A DNA stretch of 14,320 bases, taken from positions 1 through 14,320 of the forward strand of contig JAAZAQ010000065.1 of NCBI GenBank assembly GCA_012514225.1, in the 5' to 3' direction. The notes beneath the pieces were generated by a model that saw only the letters and a program-made list of their open reading frames with translations, made no database searches and was not told where the DNA came from. How positions within the stretch are numbered: position 1 is the first letter of the stretch; each line of letters opens with the position of its first letter. The translations under genes and the position numbers were made by a program. Positions 1 through 6,536 of the stretch are shown here, piece by piece. This DNA comes from Clostridiales bacterium (GTDB lineage: Bacteria; Bacillota; Clostridia; Christensenellales; Aristaeellaceae).

Positions 1-17
1 TAAAGGAGGAAGCGGAG

Positions 18-1847
18 ATGAAAAACAAAAAAGCCGCGTTCTTTGCCCTGCTGTGCGCCCTGGTCATGCTGGGCGCGGCGGCTTCCCTGCCCCTGGTGAT
101 GCGCGGGGCTGCGGAGGACAGCCTGAGCCTGGCGGGCGCCTTCGACCAGCGCGCCACCGGGGCGGCGGGCGACGCCGTATGGACGGCGGGACCGGCCCGG
201 CCGGCTGACCCTTTGCCCACGGCCGTAGCCGGGGCGACCGGGACGCCGCGCTCACCGGAAGCCCTGCAGCCCACGCCCGAACCCGGGAAAACGGAGGTGC
301 CGCCGCCCCTTTCGGCGTCCACGCCGCGGACGGAGGCCTTGCCCTTGGCGGCGCTGCCCTCGCCCAGCCCCGCCCCCATCCCCTTGATGCAGCCCTTTCC
401 GATCTACAGCCCAGGCCTTGCCGCGGGCGGGGCGCCGCCCGACTGGCGCAGCGCGCTGCAGGCTGTCGAAGCGGTGGATTTCCCGAATATGGAGGGCGTG
501 AAGCGCCTGATGGCCTTCCTGGGCGCGGACGACTCCGCCGAGCGCCCCTTCTCCCTCTACGCGGTCGTCGGGGGCGGGCTCTACCTCGCCGAGGCCGTGG
601 GCGGCGGCAGCCTGTCGGAGCAGAAGATTTACCGGGGGATACTGTCCAACCTGCAGGACGACCCGATGTTCGTGCCCGCGGACGCCGCCCGGGAGGCGGC
701 TGGCTGGCCGGTCCTTTTGGCGTCCGTCAACGGGGAGGCGAAGGCGGCGTGCGTCGCCGGGGAGGGCTGGCTGCTGATGCCTGTCGCGGTCTTCCTGCGC
801 GCTGGGGAACAGGGCCTGGCGACCCTGCCGGCCGCCCGTTACGCGCAGCTGAAGGACGAATTGCGGCAGGAGGCGGAACAGGCGCTGCAGGGGCCCGCTT
901 CAGACCAGGTCAAGCGCTGCCGGGAGATAATCGACAAAGACCTGCGGCTCGACCCGGACAAGGCCCTGTATACCGTCATCCGCGCGGAACCCTACGTCAC
1001 CGGGCCCGGCTGGGAATACCTGAGCGCCGGTTACCACCTGACCGTCGTGCAAAACAGCGACGGGTCGCAGTACATCCTGACGGTCGACCTGCTGAAGGGC
1101 CGGCTCATCGGCGTGGCGGAGGAGGGCGCGGAACCCCTGCTCAAAACCCACGCACGGCTGGTCGGCTGGGCGCTGGAGGGCCCGGACGACCTGCAGCTGC
1201 AATCCGTCGCGGAGCAGGCCATGTCCATGCTGGAGGGCTTGGCGGGCATTCCCTTCCGGCAGCAGGAAGGGCAGTGGGAGCGGACCGTCGTTCTGGGGAG
1301 CGAGCCTGGGAGCCCGTCCGCCTACGATATCCAGCTACAGCCGGTCGACGCGGTGGCGGACATGATGGATCCGCAGGGCAAGGTGTTCGAATCGTTTGCG
1401 CTGCAGCTGCGGGAGGACTTTCAGCTGCAGGGCTTCAACCGCTATCCCGGCATGATTGCCGGTTCGGCCTACCGCGGCGCGGCCTTCGGAAGCGGCGAGG
1501 GGGACTTGCTGAACATGTACGAGGTGGAGGTCCGCGCGCGGCTGTGGGGCGGGGACGCCGCTGTCGGCCGGGTGCGCGACGCCGTGGAGAAACGCGACAC
1601 GCTGGTGAACGGCGCCATCGCGGCCGCCAGCCAGGGGCCGCTGCGATTCCGGGTGCTCTCCGTCGACAGCGTGGGCATCTCCAGCCTCGAGCCGTCCAAC
1701 GGCGCCCCGCCCTTCTGCGATGTGACCCTGAACGCGGTCGTGGAGGAATCCTCCGGCGCGCGCTACCAGGCGGAGGTGAAAGTCGGCGACGGCCTGGAGC
1801 CCTCCCTCCGGTCGCTCTACCTGCAATCGCCGGCGCCGGAAAACTGA
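18..1847 (+). CDS. Secreted or membrane-anchored protein of unknown function with Pro-rich linker
   Basis: 609 residues from an ATG preceded by a strong AAAGGAGG ribosome binding site (3-10). The N-terminus is basic (MKNKK) followed by a hydrophobic stretch at about residues 7-28, which fits an uncleaved anchor or signal peptide; no lipobox cysteine is obvious. Residues about 50-140 are low-complexity, rich in Pro, Thr, Ala and Ser, typical of an extracellular linker. From about 145 to the end the composition is that of a folded alpha/beta protein, with acidic helices (for example around 280-310) and beta-rich stretches near the C-terminus. I recognise no family, so I assign no function; an envelope location is inferred from the N-terminus and linker. 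The TAA at bases 1-3 could be the stop of an upstream gene, which would make this the downstream member of an operon, but that gene lies outside the window. A hairpin at 1881-1905 probably ends the transcript. Confidence 0.8.
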   Translation: MKNKKAAFFALLCALVMLGAAASLPLVMRGAAEDSLSLAGAFDQRATGAAGDAVWTAGPARPADPLPTAVAGATGTPRSPEALQPTPEPGKTEVPPPLSASTPRTEALPLAALPSPSPAPIPLMQPFPIYSPGLAAGGAPPDWRSALQAVEAVDFPNMEGVKRLMAFLGADDSAERPFSLYAVVGGGLYLAEAVGGGSLSEQKIYRGILSNLQDDPMFVPADAAREAAGWPVLLASVNGEAKAACVAGEGWLLMPVAVFLRAGEQGLATLPAARYAQLKDELRQEAEQALQGPASDQVKRCREIIDKDLRLDPDKALYTVIRAEPYVTGPGWEYLSAGYHLTVVQNSDGSQYILTVDLLKGRLIGVAEEGAEPLLKTHARLVGWALEGPDDLQLQSVAEQAMSMLEGLAGIPFRQQEGQWERTVVLGSEPGSPSAYDIQLQPVDAVADMMDPQGKVFESFALQLREDFQLQGFNRYPGMIAGSAYRGAAFGSGEGDLLNMYEVEVRARLWGGDAAVGRVRDAVEKRDTLVNGAIAAASQGPLRFRVLSVDSVGISSLEPSNGAPPFCDVTLNAVVEESSGARYQAEVKVGDGLEPSLRSLYLQSPAPEN

Positions 1848-1880
1848 GGCGCGGAATACCTGTGAAGGTCGCGTAAATAA

Positions 1881-1910
1881 GCCGCCCCGCGGGAAACGGG
1901 GCGGCATTTG
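1881..1910 (+). terminator. Probable terminator after the 609-aa gene
   Basis: A perfect 9-bp stem, GCCGCCCCG (1881-1889) with CGGGGCGGC (1897-1905), around a 7-base loop, followed by ATTTG. The stem is strong but the T-run is short, so efficiency is uncertain. It lies 34 bases after the stop codon and before the promoter of the next unit. Confidence 0.55.
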
Positions 1911-2007
1911 CCAAAGCGGCGCGATGCCGGAAGCAATCCCCGTCCGTCCGGGCTTGAGGGACGCCGCCCGGCTTGGGTTCTGCCAACGGCTCCCCGCCCC
2001 CGTCCCG

Positions 2008-2035
2008 TTGCGCCAAAGCGGGGGTATGCTATAAT
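2008..2035 (+). promoter_or_regulatory. Extended -10 promoter for the DUF1934-to-Ppx/GppA run
   Basis: TATAAT at 2030-2035 is a perfect -10 and is preceded by TG one base upstream (2027-2028), the extended -10 pattern. A weak -35, TTGCGC (2008-2013), sits 16 bases upstream. The predicted start of transcription is near 2042, which leaves a leader of under 20 bases before the ATG at 2060. Confidence 0.65.
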
Positions 2036-2059
2036 TGAACCAGGCAGGAGGTGTTGCCG

Positions 2060-2506
2060 ATGAAGAACAAGCCGGTCAAGCTGACCGTCACGGGCGTGGC
2101 CTACAACCGCAGCGAAGAGGACGAGGCCATGCGCATGACCACCTTCGGCACGCTGTCCGGCAGCCCGAAGCTCTGGAAGCTGCGCTACACCGAGCGGCAG
2201 GCGGACTCGGACGAGAAGCATGACATCACCATGACCATGGGCGACGGGGTGGTCACCGTGGCGCGCAAGGGCTCCTTCGGCAGCGACCTGGTGTTCCGCA
2301 AGGGGCATCGCTACGAGGGCAGCTACCGCACGCCCTACGGCGACCTGGACATGGGCATCTTCCCCACCCAGGTGGACTACCGGATATCCAAGGAAGGCGA
2401 CGGCGAGGTCAGCCTGCGCTACCAGCTGGACATCCAGGGACGCTACACCTCGGTGCACAAGCTGGACATCGCCTTTGAAACCAACAAGCAGGTCGGGCGG
2501 GCTTGA
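2060..2506 (+). CDS. DUF1934 family beta-barrel protein (YwiB-like)
   Basis: 148 residues. I start it at the ATG at 2060 rather than the GTG at 2051, because AGGAGGTG (2046-2053) is the ribosome binding site and overlaps that GTG. The sequence matches the DUF1934/YwiB pattern: an N-terminal strand (VKLTVTGVAY), a central region with a Phe/Lys-Gly strand (LVFRKGHRYEGSYRTPYG), and a C-terminal region with alternating strands (VSLRYQLDIQGRYTS). Known members are small lipocalin-like barrels of unclear function, in Clostridia and Bacilli often near argS or other housekeeping genes. It is intracellular, with no signal peptide. It is the first gene of a run that continues to about 5000 and has its own promoter at 2008-2035. 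Confidence 0.8.
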   Translation: MKNKPVKLTVTGVAYNRSEEDEAMRMTTFGTLSGSPKLWKLRYTERQADSDEKHDITMTMGDGVVTVARKGSFGSDLVFRKGHRYEGSYRTPYGDLDMGIFPTQVDYRISKEGDGEVSLRYQLDIQGRYTSVHKLDIAFETNKQVGRA

Positions 2507-2987
2507 GCCCGCGGCGCGGGAAGCCCGGGGGCTGCTGGGCGGCCGGGGCTTCGTCCGGCGCGACCGGGAAGGCCGCGCGCTGCTGGTGAGCGACGCGCCC
2601 CGCCGCTTTTCAATCGGCGGGGAGGCCGCGCGGGCCCTTTCGCGCCTCGCCCGGTCGGGCTGGGAGGCCTGGGAGGAAGGCGGGCTGCTGCTGATGGACT
2701 GGACGCCGGCGCGGTACCGCGCTTTTTTTTCCACACTCGGGCAAAGCCTGCCGGCGCCGGCCCCCGGGGACTGGGGGCTGTGCGCCATCCTGATGCGGCA
2801 CCCGGGCGAATGGGCGCAGGACAGGTACCGGGAGGCGCGGGCGGCGCTACTGACGTGGGACCGGGGGGACCGCGCGGCGCTTCGCGCCCTGGCCGGTTCG
2901 TCCCTGGCCCAGAGCCTGCGGGCAGGCAGGGCGCCCGCGCCCTTTTACGCCCCGCTGCTACGCAGCCTGGGGGAAAGGACGGAATAA
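2475..2987 (+). CDS. Hypothetical protein, 170 aa
   Basis: Unrecognised. The frame is open from a TTG at 2475, which overlaps the end of the DUF1934 gene by 32 bases, to a TAA three bases before the next gene. No good ribosome binding site precedes the TTG; the next obvious in-frame start is a GTG at 2586, also without one, so the true start is uncertain. The product is rich in Arg, Ala, Leu and Gly, soluble-looking, without a signal peptide or membrane segment, and mostly helical in the second half (about 100-165). Its position, filling the gap between two co-directional genes with almost no spare bases, is the main reason to believe it is real. No catalytic motif is visible. Confidence 0.55.
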   Translation: MKPTSRSGGLEPAAREARGLLGGRGFVRRDREGRALLVSDAPRRFSIGGEAARALSRLARSGWEAWEEGGLLLMDWTPARYRAFFSTLGQSLPAPAPGDWGLCAILMRHPGEWAQDRYREARAALLTWDRGDRAALRALAGSSLAQSLRAGRAPAPFYAPLLRSLGERTE

Positions 2988-2990
2988 GCG

Positions 2991-3635
2991 ATGCTGATTA
3001 CCTATCACGGGCACGCGGAGTTCCTGGCGGAGACCGCCAAGGGCCAGCGCGTGCTGTTCGACCCCTTCCCCGCGCAGATCGGGTTCCCGATGCGGCGGGT
3101 GCGGGCGGACGCGGTCGCCGTGTCCCACCATCACTTCGACCACGACTACGTGGACAAGGTGGACGGCCGGCCGGTTGTCGTCGACACCGCCGGCCGGCAC
3201 ACGCCCCTGCCCGGGGTCGCGCTGACGGGCACGCCCGCCTGGCACGACGGGGAAGGCGGGGCGCAGCGCGGGCAAATCCTGTGCTTCCTGCTGGAGGCGG
3301 ACGGGCTGAAGGTGCTGCACCTGGGGGACTTGGGCGAGGTGCCGGGGGACGAGTTGAAGAACCGGCTGTTCATGCCCGATATCCTGCTCATCCCCGTGGG
3401 CGGCACCTATACCCTGGACGCCGTCCAGGCGGCGGAGACGGTCGCCCTCCTGCAGCCCCGCGTGGTCATCCCCATGCACTACCGCACCGACCGGGGCGGC
3501 ATCCAGAAAGTGGACACCCTGGCGCCCTTCCTGCAGGCGATGGCGCCGCTTGAGCCTTCCGTGCAGCCCCTCCTGCGGGTCACGCGGGAGGACCTGTCCC
3601 AGCAGCCGCGCCTGGTGGAACTGACCCCCCGCTGA
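2991..3635 (+). CDS. Metallo-beta-lactamase-fold metal-dependent hydrolase
   Basis: 214 residues from ATG, with AAAGGA about 11 bases upstream. The metal-ligand set of the MBL fold is in order: FDPF at 23-26, the HHHFDH signature at 46-51, His85 in GTPAWHD, Asp113 in HLGDLG, and His163 in IPMHY. Length and motif spacing fit the UlaG/YtkL-type (UPF0173-like) hydrolases, which lack the extra C-terminal domains of beta-CASP nucleases or flavo-diiron proteins. Family members hydrolyse phosphodiester, lactone or similar bonds with one or two Zn/Mn ions; the substrate here cannot be told from sequence. It is cytoplasmic. It lies three bases after the hypothetical gene and four before the DivIC-like gene, so it is probably co-transcribed with them. 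Confidence 0.85.
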   Translation: MLITYHGHAEFLAETAKGQRVLFDPFPAQIGFPMRRVRADAVAVSHHHFDHDYVDKVDGRPVVVDTAGRHTPLPGVALTGTPAWHDGEGGAQRGQILCFLLEADGLKVLHLGDLGEVPGDELKNRLFMPDILLIPVGGTYTLDAVQAAETVALLQPRVVIPMHYRTDRGGIQKVDTLAPFLQAMAPLEPSVQPLLRVTREDLSQQPRLVELTPR

Positions 3636-3639
3636 GCCG

Positions 3640-4047
3640 GTGGACGCGCAGGGGAACCGCCCGGCGGAGGGCGAAAAGGGAAAAAGGCGGGCGCCGGCGC
3701 TGTGGCGCCTAAAGCAGGTCCGCGTGCCCTGGTACACGGTGGCCGCGGCCTTTTGCGCCATCGTGCTGATGGGTTGGGTGCTGGCGGGCAGCTATGACGC
3801 GGGCATCGAGCGCATGCGCGGCGCCATCGCCCAGGCTGGCGACCTGGTCTTCCAGAAAGAGCAGGAGGTGCTGCGGCTGACGGAGCAGGTCAAGCTGGCG
3901 TCGACCGACCAGTTCATCGCCGGTGAGGCCCGCAACAAATACGGCTACCTGTTCCCCGGGGAAATCCGCTTCGTGGTCACCAACCCGGAGGTGCTGGGCC
4001 TGCCGCCCCGGGACGCGCCGGCGGCCCCGCAGGCGCCCGCGCCTTGA
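3640..4047 (+). CDS. DivIC/FtsB-like septum formation initiator
   Basis: 135 residues from a GTG four bases after the previous stop; no strong ribosome binding site, so translational coupling is likely. The order is that of DivIC/FtsB: a basic cytoplasmic N-terminus (1-30), one membrane helix (about 31-50, WYTVAAAFCAIVLMGWVLAG), a coiled coil (about 53-87), and the conserved end TDQFIAGEARNKYGYLFPGE (89-108). The Ala-Arg-x-Lys-Tyr-Gly and Pro-Gly-Glu pattern is typical of the family. A Pro/Ala tail finishes it. These proteins join FtsL and FtsQ/DivIB in the divisome and help activate septal wall synthesis; the coiled coil faces outward. In Clostridia such a gene commonly sits beside a Ppx/GppA gene, as here. 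DivIC and FtsB cannot be separated from sequence alone. Confidence 0.85.
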   Translation: MDAQGNRPAEGEKGKRRAPALWRLKQVRVPWYTVAAAFCAIVLMGWVLAGSYDAGIERMRGAIAQAGDLVFQKEQEVLRLTEQVKLASTDQFIAGEARNKYGYLFPGEIRFVVTNPEVLGLPPRDAPAAPQAPAP

Positions 4048-5000
4048 GCCGGCCCGTCCCGCGCGCCGGCGTCGTCGCCATCGGCTCCAACTCCACCCGC
4101 ATGCTCACCGCCGACCTGGACGCGCGGCTGGGCCGGCCTGTCCGCGGCCGTCAGGAAACGCGGCTTTTTTTGTCCATGGAAAACGGGTCGCTGCGCCCGG
4201 ACGCCGTCCGGCGCGTGCGGGAGGCCGTCGCCGTCCTGCACCGGCAGGCGCTGGACGCGGGCGCCCAAAGGGTGCTGCTGACCGCCACCAGCGCGGTGCG
4301 CGACGCGGGGGACGCGCGGCCGCTGGCCGAGGCGCTCCGGGCGGATACGGGGCTGCGCCTGAGGGTCCTTTCCGGCGCGAAGGAGGCAGCCTGGGCCTTC
4401 CTGGGCGCATGCTGGCCCTTCGGGGAGGGGGAGCGGCTGGGCGTCGTCGACATCGGCGGCGGCTCCACCGAAATCGCCCTGGGCACGCGGGAGCGGATGC
4501 GCTCCGCTTCCAGCCTGCAGCTGGGCGCGTCCCGGCTGTACGGAACCCACCCCGTGGAGGGCATCGAAAGCATGGAAGGCGCCGTGTCGCAGGCGCGGCG
4601 CCTGATGGAGGGCGTTTCGCCCGACCCGGATTTCCGCCCCGCGCGCTGGCTGCTGGTGGGCGGCACGGGGATGGCGCTCATCGGCCTGCTGAGCGGCCGG
4701 CCGACCCATTCCGGGGACATGGCCGACCAGGCCTTCACCCGGGAGCAAGCGTTGCGCGTACTGGAACGGCTGGCTCCGCTCGCGCCCGGGGAGCGCGCCA
4801 ATCTGCCCGGGATGACCCCGGGCCGGGAGCACATCCTGCCCACCGGCCTGGCTGTGCTTGTCGCGCTGATGGACCGCCTGGGCGTCGACGGGATGACGGT
4901 CACCGCCCGCAACAACACCGACGGCTGCCTGTACGAATGGGCGCGCCGGCAGGCGGGGAAGGCGCAGAAAAAAACCGCCCCGGAATCACCGCGGGAATGA
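4044..5000 (+). CDS. Ppx/GppA family phosphatase (exopolyphosphatase-like)
   Basis: 318 residues. The TTG start (4044) overlaps the stop of the DivIC-like gene by four bases, which suggests coupling. ASKHA-fold motifs of Ppx/GppA are clear: AIGSNSTRML (12-21), TSAVRDA (82-88), VLSGAKEA with the likely catalytic Glu114 (108-115), VVDIGGGSTEI (134-144), GGTGM in the second half, and PGREHILPTG near the C-terminus. Family members release phosphate from polyphosphate or cleave pppGpp. The length, about 310, is that of the short form lacking the C-terminal HD-like extension of the enterobacterial enzymes. One oddity is that the Asp usually found before IGSNS (IDIGSNS) is Ala12 here. It ends the run that begins at 2060; the next gene starts 75 bases on. 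Confidence 0.88.
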   Translation: MSRPVPRAGVVAIGSNSTRMLTADLDARLGRPVRGRQETRLFLSMENGSLRPDAVRRVREAVAVLHRQALDAGAQRVLLTATSAVRDAGDARPLAEALRADTGLRLRVLSGAKEAAWAFLGACWPFGEGERLGVVDIGGGSTEIALGTRERMRSASSLQLGASRLYGTHPVEGIESMEGAVSQARRLMEGVSPDPDFRPARWLLVGGTGMALIGLLSGRPTHSGDMADQAFTREQALRVLERLAPLAPGERANLPGMTPGREHILPTGLAVLVALMDRLGVDGMTVTARNNTDGCLYEWARRQAGKAQKKTAPESPRE

Positions 5001-5075
5001 CACAGTTTTGCCACAATCCTCCGCTATGCTCCTGCCATGGGGAACCGTTCCCCGCGAGAACATGAGGAGGAATGC

Positions 5076-5969
5076 ATGATGAAACGCACCCTGACGGCCC
5101 TGTTGGCGCTGGTTCTGGCGCTGGGCCTTTCCGCGGCTGCCTTGGCGGAGGCCGCCCCGGCTGAAACGCCCGCCCCGGACGTGGCGACCCTGCTCACCCA
5201 GGCCCTGCAGGACGAGGGAGACGTCCGCGCCTACTATGAGGCCGCCGCAAAGGCCTACCCGCAGGTCCCGGCCTTCGCCAACTTGGCGCGCGCCGAGGCG
5301 GCGCATGAGCGCCTGCTCAAGGCCGCCGCCGGCAAGTACGGCGTGACGGTCGACGTCACCCCGGCGCAGACCGCCGTGCCCGCGACCGTGGAGGAAGCCC
5401 TGGCGCTGGCCGCCAAACTGGAGCAGGACGACATCGACCTCTACGCCGCGTTGCTCAAGACCCCCGGCCTGCCGCAGGACCTGGCCTTGGTGTTCACCCG
5501 GCTGCAGACGGCCTCCGCCCGCCACCTGGCCGCCGTCCAGCGCGCCGGCGGGCGGCCCGGGCAGCCCTACGGGATGGGCGGCCGCTGGAACAATGATGAT
5601 GCCGCGCCGCAAATGCCCTACGGCCAGGGCGGCCGCTGGAACAACGATGATACAACGCCCCGGATGCCCTACGGCCAGGGCGGCCGCTGGAACAACGATG
5701 GCGCCGCGCCGCAGAGGCCCTACGGCCAGGGCGGCCGCTGGAACAACGACGATACAACGCCCCGGATGCCCTATGGCCAGGGCGGCCGCCGGAACAACGG
5801 CGATACAACGCCCCGGATGCCCCATGGGATGGGCGGCCGCTGGAACAACGATGGCGCCGCACCGCAGAGGCCCTACGGCCAGGGCGGACGCTGGAACAAC
5901 AACGATACAACGCCCCGGATGCCCTTCTGCCCCGCCATGCCGTGGAACGCCGTCCCGCAGAACCCCTGA
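5076..5969 (+). CDS. Exported ferritin-like (DUF2202-type) protein with seven 17-aa C-terminal repeats
   Basis: 297 residues from ATG 5076, or 296 from the adjacent ATG at 5079; GAGGAGG (5064-5070) fits either, and the longer frame from 5037 is not needed. Residues 1-24 form a signal peptide (basic MMKR, then a Leu/Ala core ending in ALA). About 35-155 matches the DUF2202 ferritin-like fold: Glu47 on helix 1, FANLARAEAAH with Glu74 and His77, LEQDDIDLY with Glu116, and LQTASARH with His150, a plausible diiron set. From about residue 164 there are seven 17-residue repeats (consensus PYGQGGRWNNDDTTPRM; bases 5565-5921), probably disordered, then a tail PFCPAMPWNAVPQNP with a single Cys. The domain suggests iron binding or redox/peroxide defence outside the membrane; the role is inference. 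A terminator follows at 6035. Confidence 0.8.
   Translation: MMKRTLTALLALVLALGLSAAALAEAAPAETPAPDVATLLTQALQDEGDVRAYYEAAAKAYPQVPAFANLARAEAAHERLLKAAAGKYGVTVDVTPAQTAVPATVEEALALAAKLEQDDIDLYAALLKTPGLPQDLALVFTRLQTASARHLAAVQRAGGRPGQPYGMGGRWNNDDAAPQMPYGQGGRWNNDDTTPRMPYGQGGRWNNDGAAPQRPYGQGGRWNNDDTTPRMPYGQGGRRNNGDTTPRMPHGMGGRWNNDGAAPQRPYGQGGRWNNNDTTPRMPFCPAMPWNAVPQNP
5565..5921 (+). repeat. Seven tandem 51-bp repeats (17-aa units)
   Basis: Seven units of exactly 51 bases with no indels, encoding PYG(Q/M)GGRWNN followed by D-D-T-T-P-R-M or D-G-A-A-P-Q-R type endings. The two unit types alternate in pairs (units 3-4 and 6-7 are near copies), pointing to a 102-base higher-order unit. They are coding and in frame, not CRISPR: no spacers, and the period equals a whole number of codons. 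Confidence 0.95.
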
Positions 5970-6034
5970 GGCCGGCAAGCGGGCGGTTGTCATACCGTGC
6001 CGGAGACCCTGATACGAAAAAAGCACCTTGATTG

Positions 6035-6060
6035 AAAGCCGCCCCTTCCGGGGCGGTTTT
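6035..6060 (+). terminator. Terminator after the ferritin-like gene
   Basis: CCGCCCC (6039-6045) pairs with GGGGCGG (6050-6056) around a TTCC loop, with flanking AAA/TTT pairs extending the stem, then a TTTT run (6057-6060). The A-rich bases upstream make it usable in both directions. It lies about 65 bases after the stop of the repeat protein. Confidence 0.75.
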
Positions 6061-6269
6061 GCGCGCCAGGGAAGCGTCGATGAGTTCCCCTTGCTGCTGG
6101 CGTTCCGAAGGCGTTGCCGGCCCCTTGATTCCACAAGCGCGTTGTCTTCCGGCGAAGCCCTGGGGTTGTTTTGACTGTGTGCCGCCAGAAGGGCGATTGT
6201 TCCACCGGCGTTTTTCCAGTTCCCGTTTTCGCCGTTTTCCGCGTTTGGAATACACCTGCGTCCCGGGCG
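6061..6269. other. Gap of about 210 bases, no gene seen
   Basis: Between the terminator at 6035-6060 and the promoter at 6270 I see no convincing gene, RNA or repeat. Open frames here on either strand have no ribosome binding site and no recognisable product. Several T-rich patches (around 6170 and 6210-6240) stand out against the G+C-rich background. Confidence 0.4.
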
Positions 6270-6299
6270 TTGACACCCGCCCCGCTCCCTCCCTATACT
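6270..6299 (+). promoter_or_regulatory. Strong promoter for the XRE/DUF1492 pair
   Basis: A perfect -35, TTGACA (6270-6275), and TATACT -10 (6294-6299), 18 bases apart. Transcription should start near 6306, giving a leader of about 40 bases that contains the operator-like sequence at 6300-6328. This is one of the two best promoters in the window. Confidence 0.8.
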
Positions 6300-6328
6300 G
6301 GGAACAAAAGGGAACAAACGTTCTTGTT
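6300..6328. promoter_or_regulatory. Operator-like element: LexA-type box inside direct and inverted repeats
   Basis: GAACAAACGTTC at 6312-6323 fits GAAC-RNRY-GTTC, the core of the Gram-positive LexA (SOS) box. The same stretch holds two direct copies of GGGAACAAA (6300-6308 and 6310-6318), ten bases apart, and a dyad AACAA (6313-6317) / TTGTT (6324-6328). It overlaps the expected start of transcription, where a bound repressor would block initiation. LexA is one candidate; the XRE-like protein it precedes is another. Confidence 0.55.
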
Positions 6329-6344
6329 TTAGGGAGTAATGGAC

Positions 6345-6536
6345 ATGACGGTGGAACTGCGGCGGCTGCGCACCCTGATGAACCTCGCCGGCGTGAGCCG
6401 GCGGGAGGCCGCCGGGGCGCTGTTTGTCAGCTACAGCGCGCTGAACCGCAAGCTGCGCGGCGAAATCGGCTTGACGCCGGAGGAGGCGCTGCGCATCGAG
6501 GCGCTCTGCGCCGGGAAGGCCGGGAAAACCGCGTGA
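6345..6536 (+). CDS. Small XRE-like helix-turn-helix protein
   Basis: 63 residues. An ATG at 6339 is also in frame, but AGGGAG (6331-6336) is only two bases from it and eight from 6345, so I prefer 6345. Almost the whole protein is a helix-turn-helix of the Cro/CI (XRE) type: LRRLRTLMNLAGVSRREAAG is helix 1 and the start of the HTH, and FVSYSALNRKLRGE is the likely recognition helix region. There is no dimerisation or effector domain, so it is a minimal Cro-like DNA-binding protein. It is followed by the DUF1492-type gene with a four-base overlap. It may bind the element at 6300-6328 and control its own operon, which is inference. Confidence 0.7.
   Translation: MTVELRRLRTLMNLAGVSRREAAGALFVSYSALNRKLRGEIGLTPEEALRIEALCAGKAGKTA

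Noticed and set aside
5008..5030. Promoter before the ferritin-like gene (TTGCCA ... TATGCT)
   Set aside because: The spacing of 11 bases is far too short and no alternative -35 fits; the gene may still have its own promoter, but I cannot place it.
5037..5075. Longer start for the ferritin-like protein
   Set aside because: The extra residues would hide the signal peptide; GAGGAGG at 5064-5070 points to the ATGs at 5076/5079.
5565..5921. Possible CRISPR array
   Set aside because: Units are contiguous, coding and in frame, without variable spacers.
6032..6532. Upstream extension of the DUF1492-type gene
   Set aside because: It would cross the terminator at 6035-6060, the promoter at 6270-6299 and the XRE-like gene; the GTG at 6533 is the better start.
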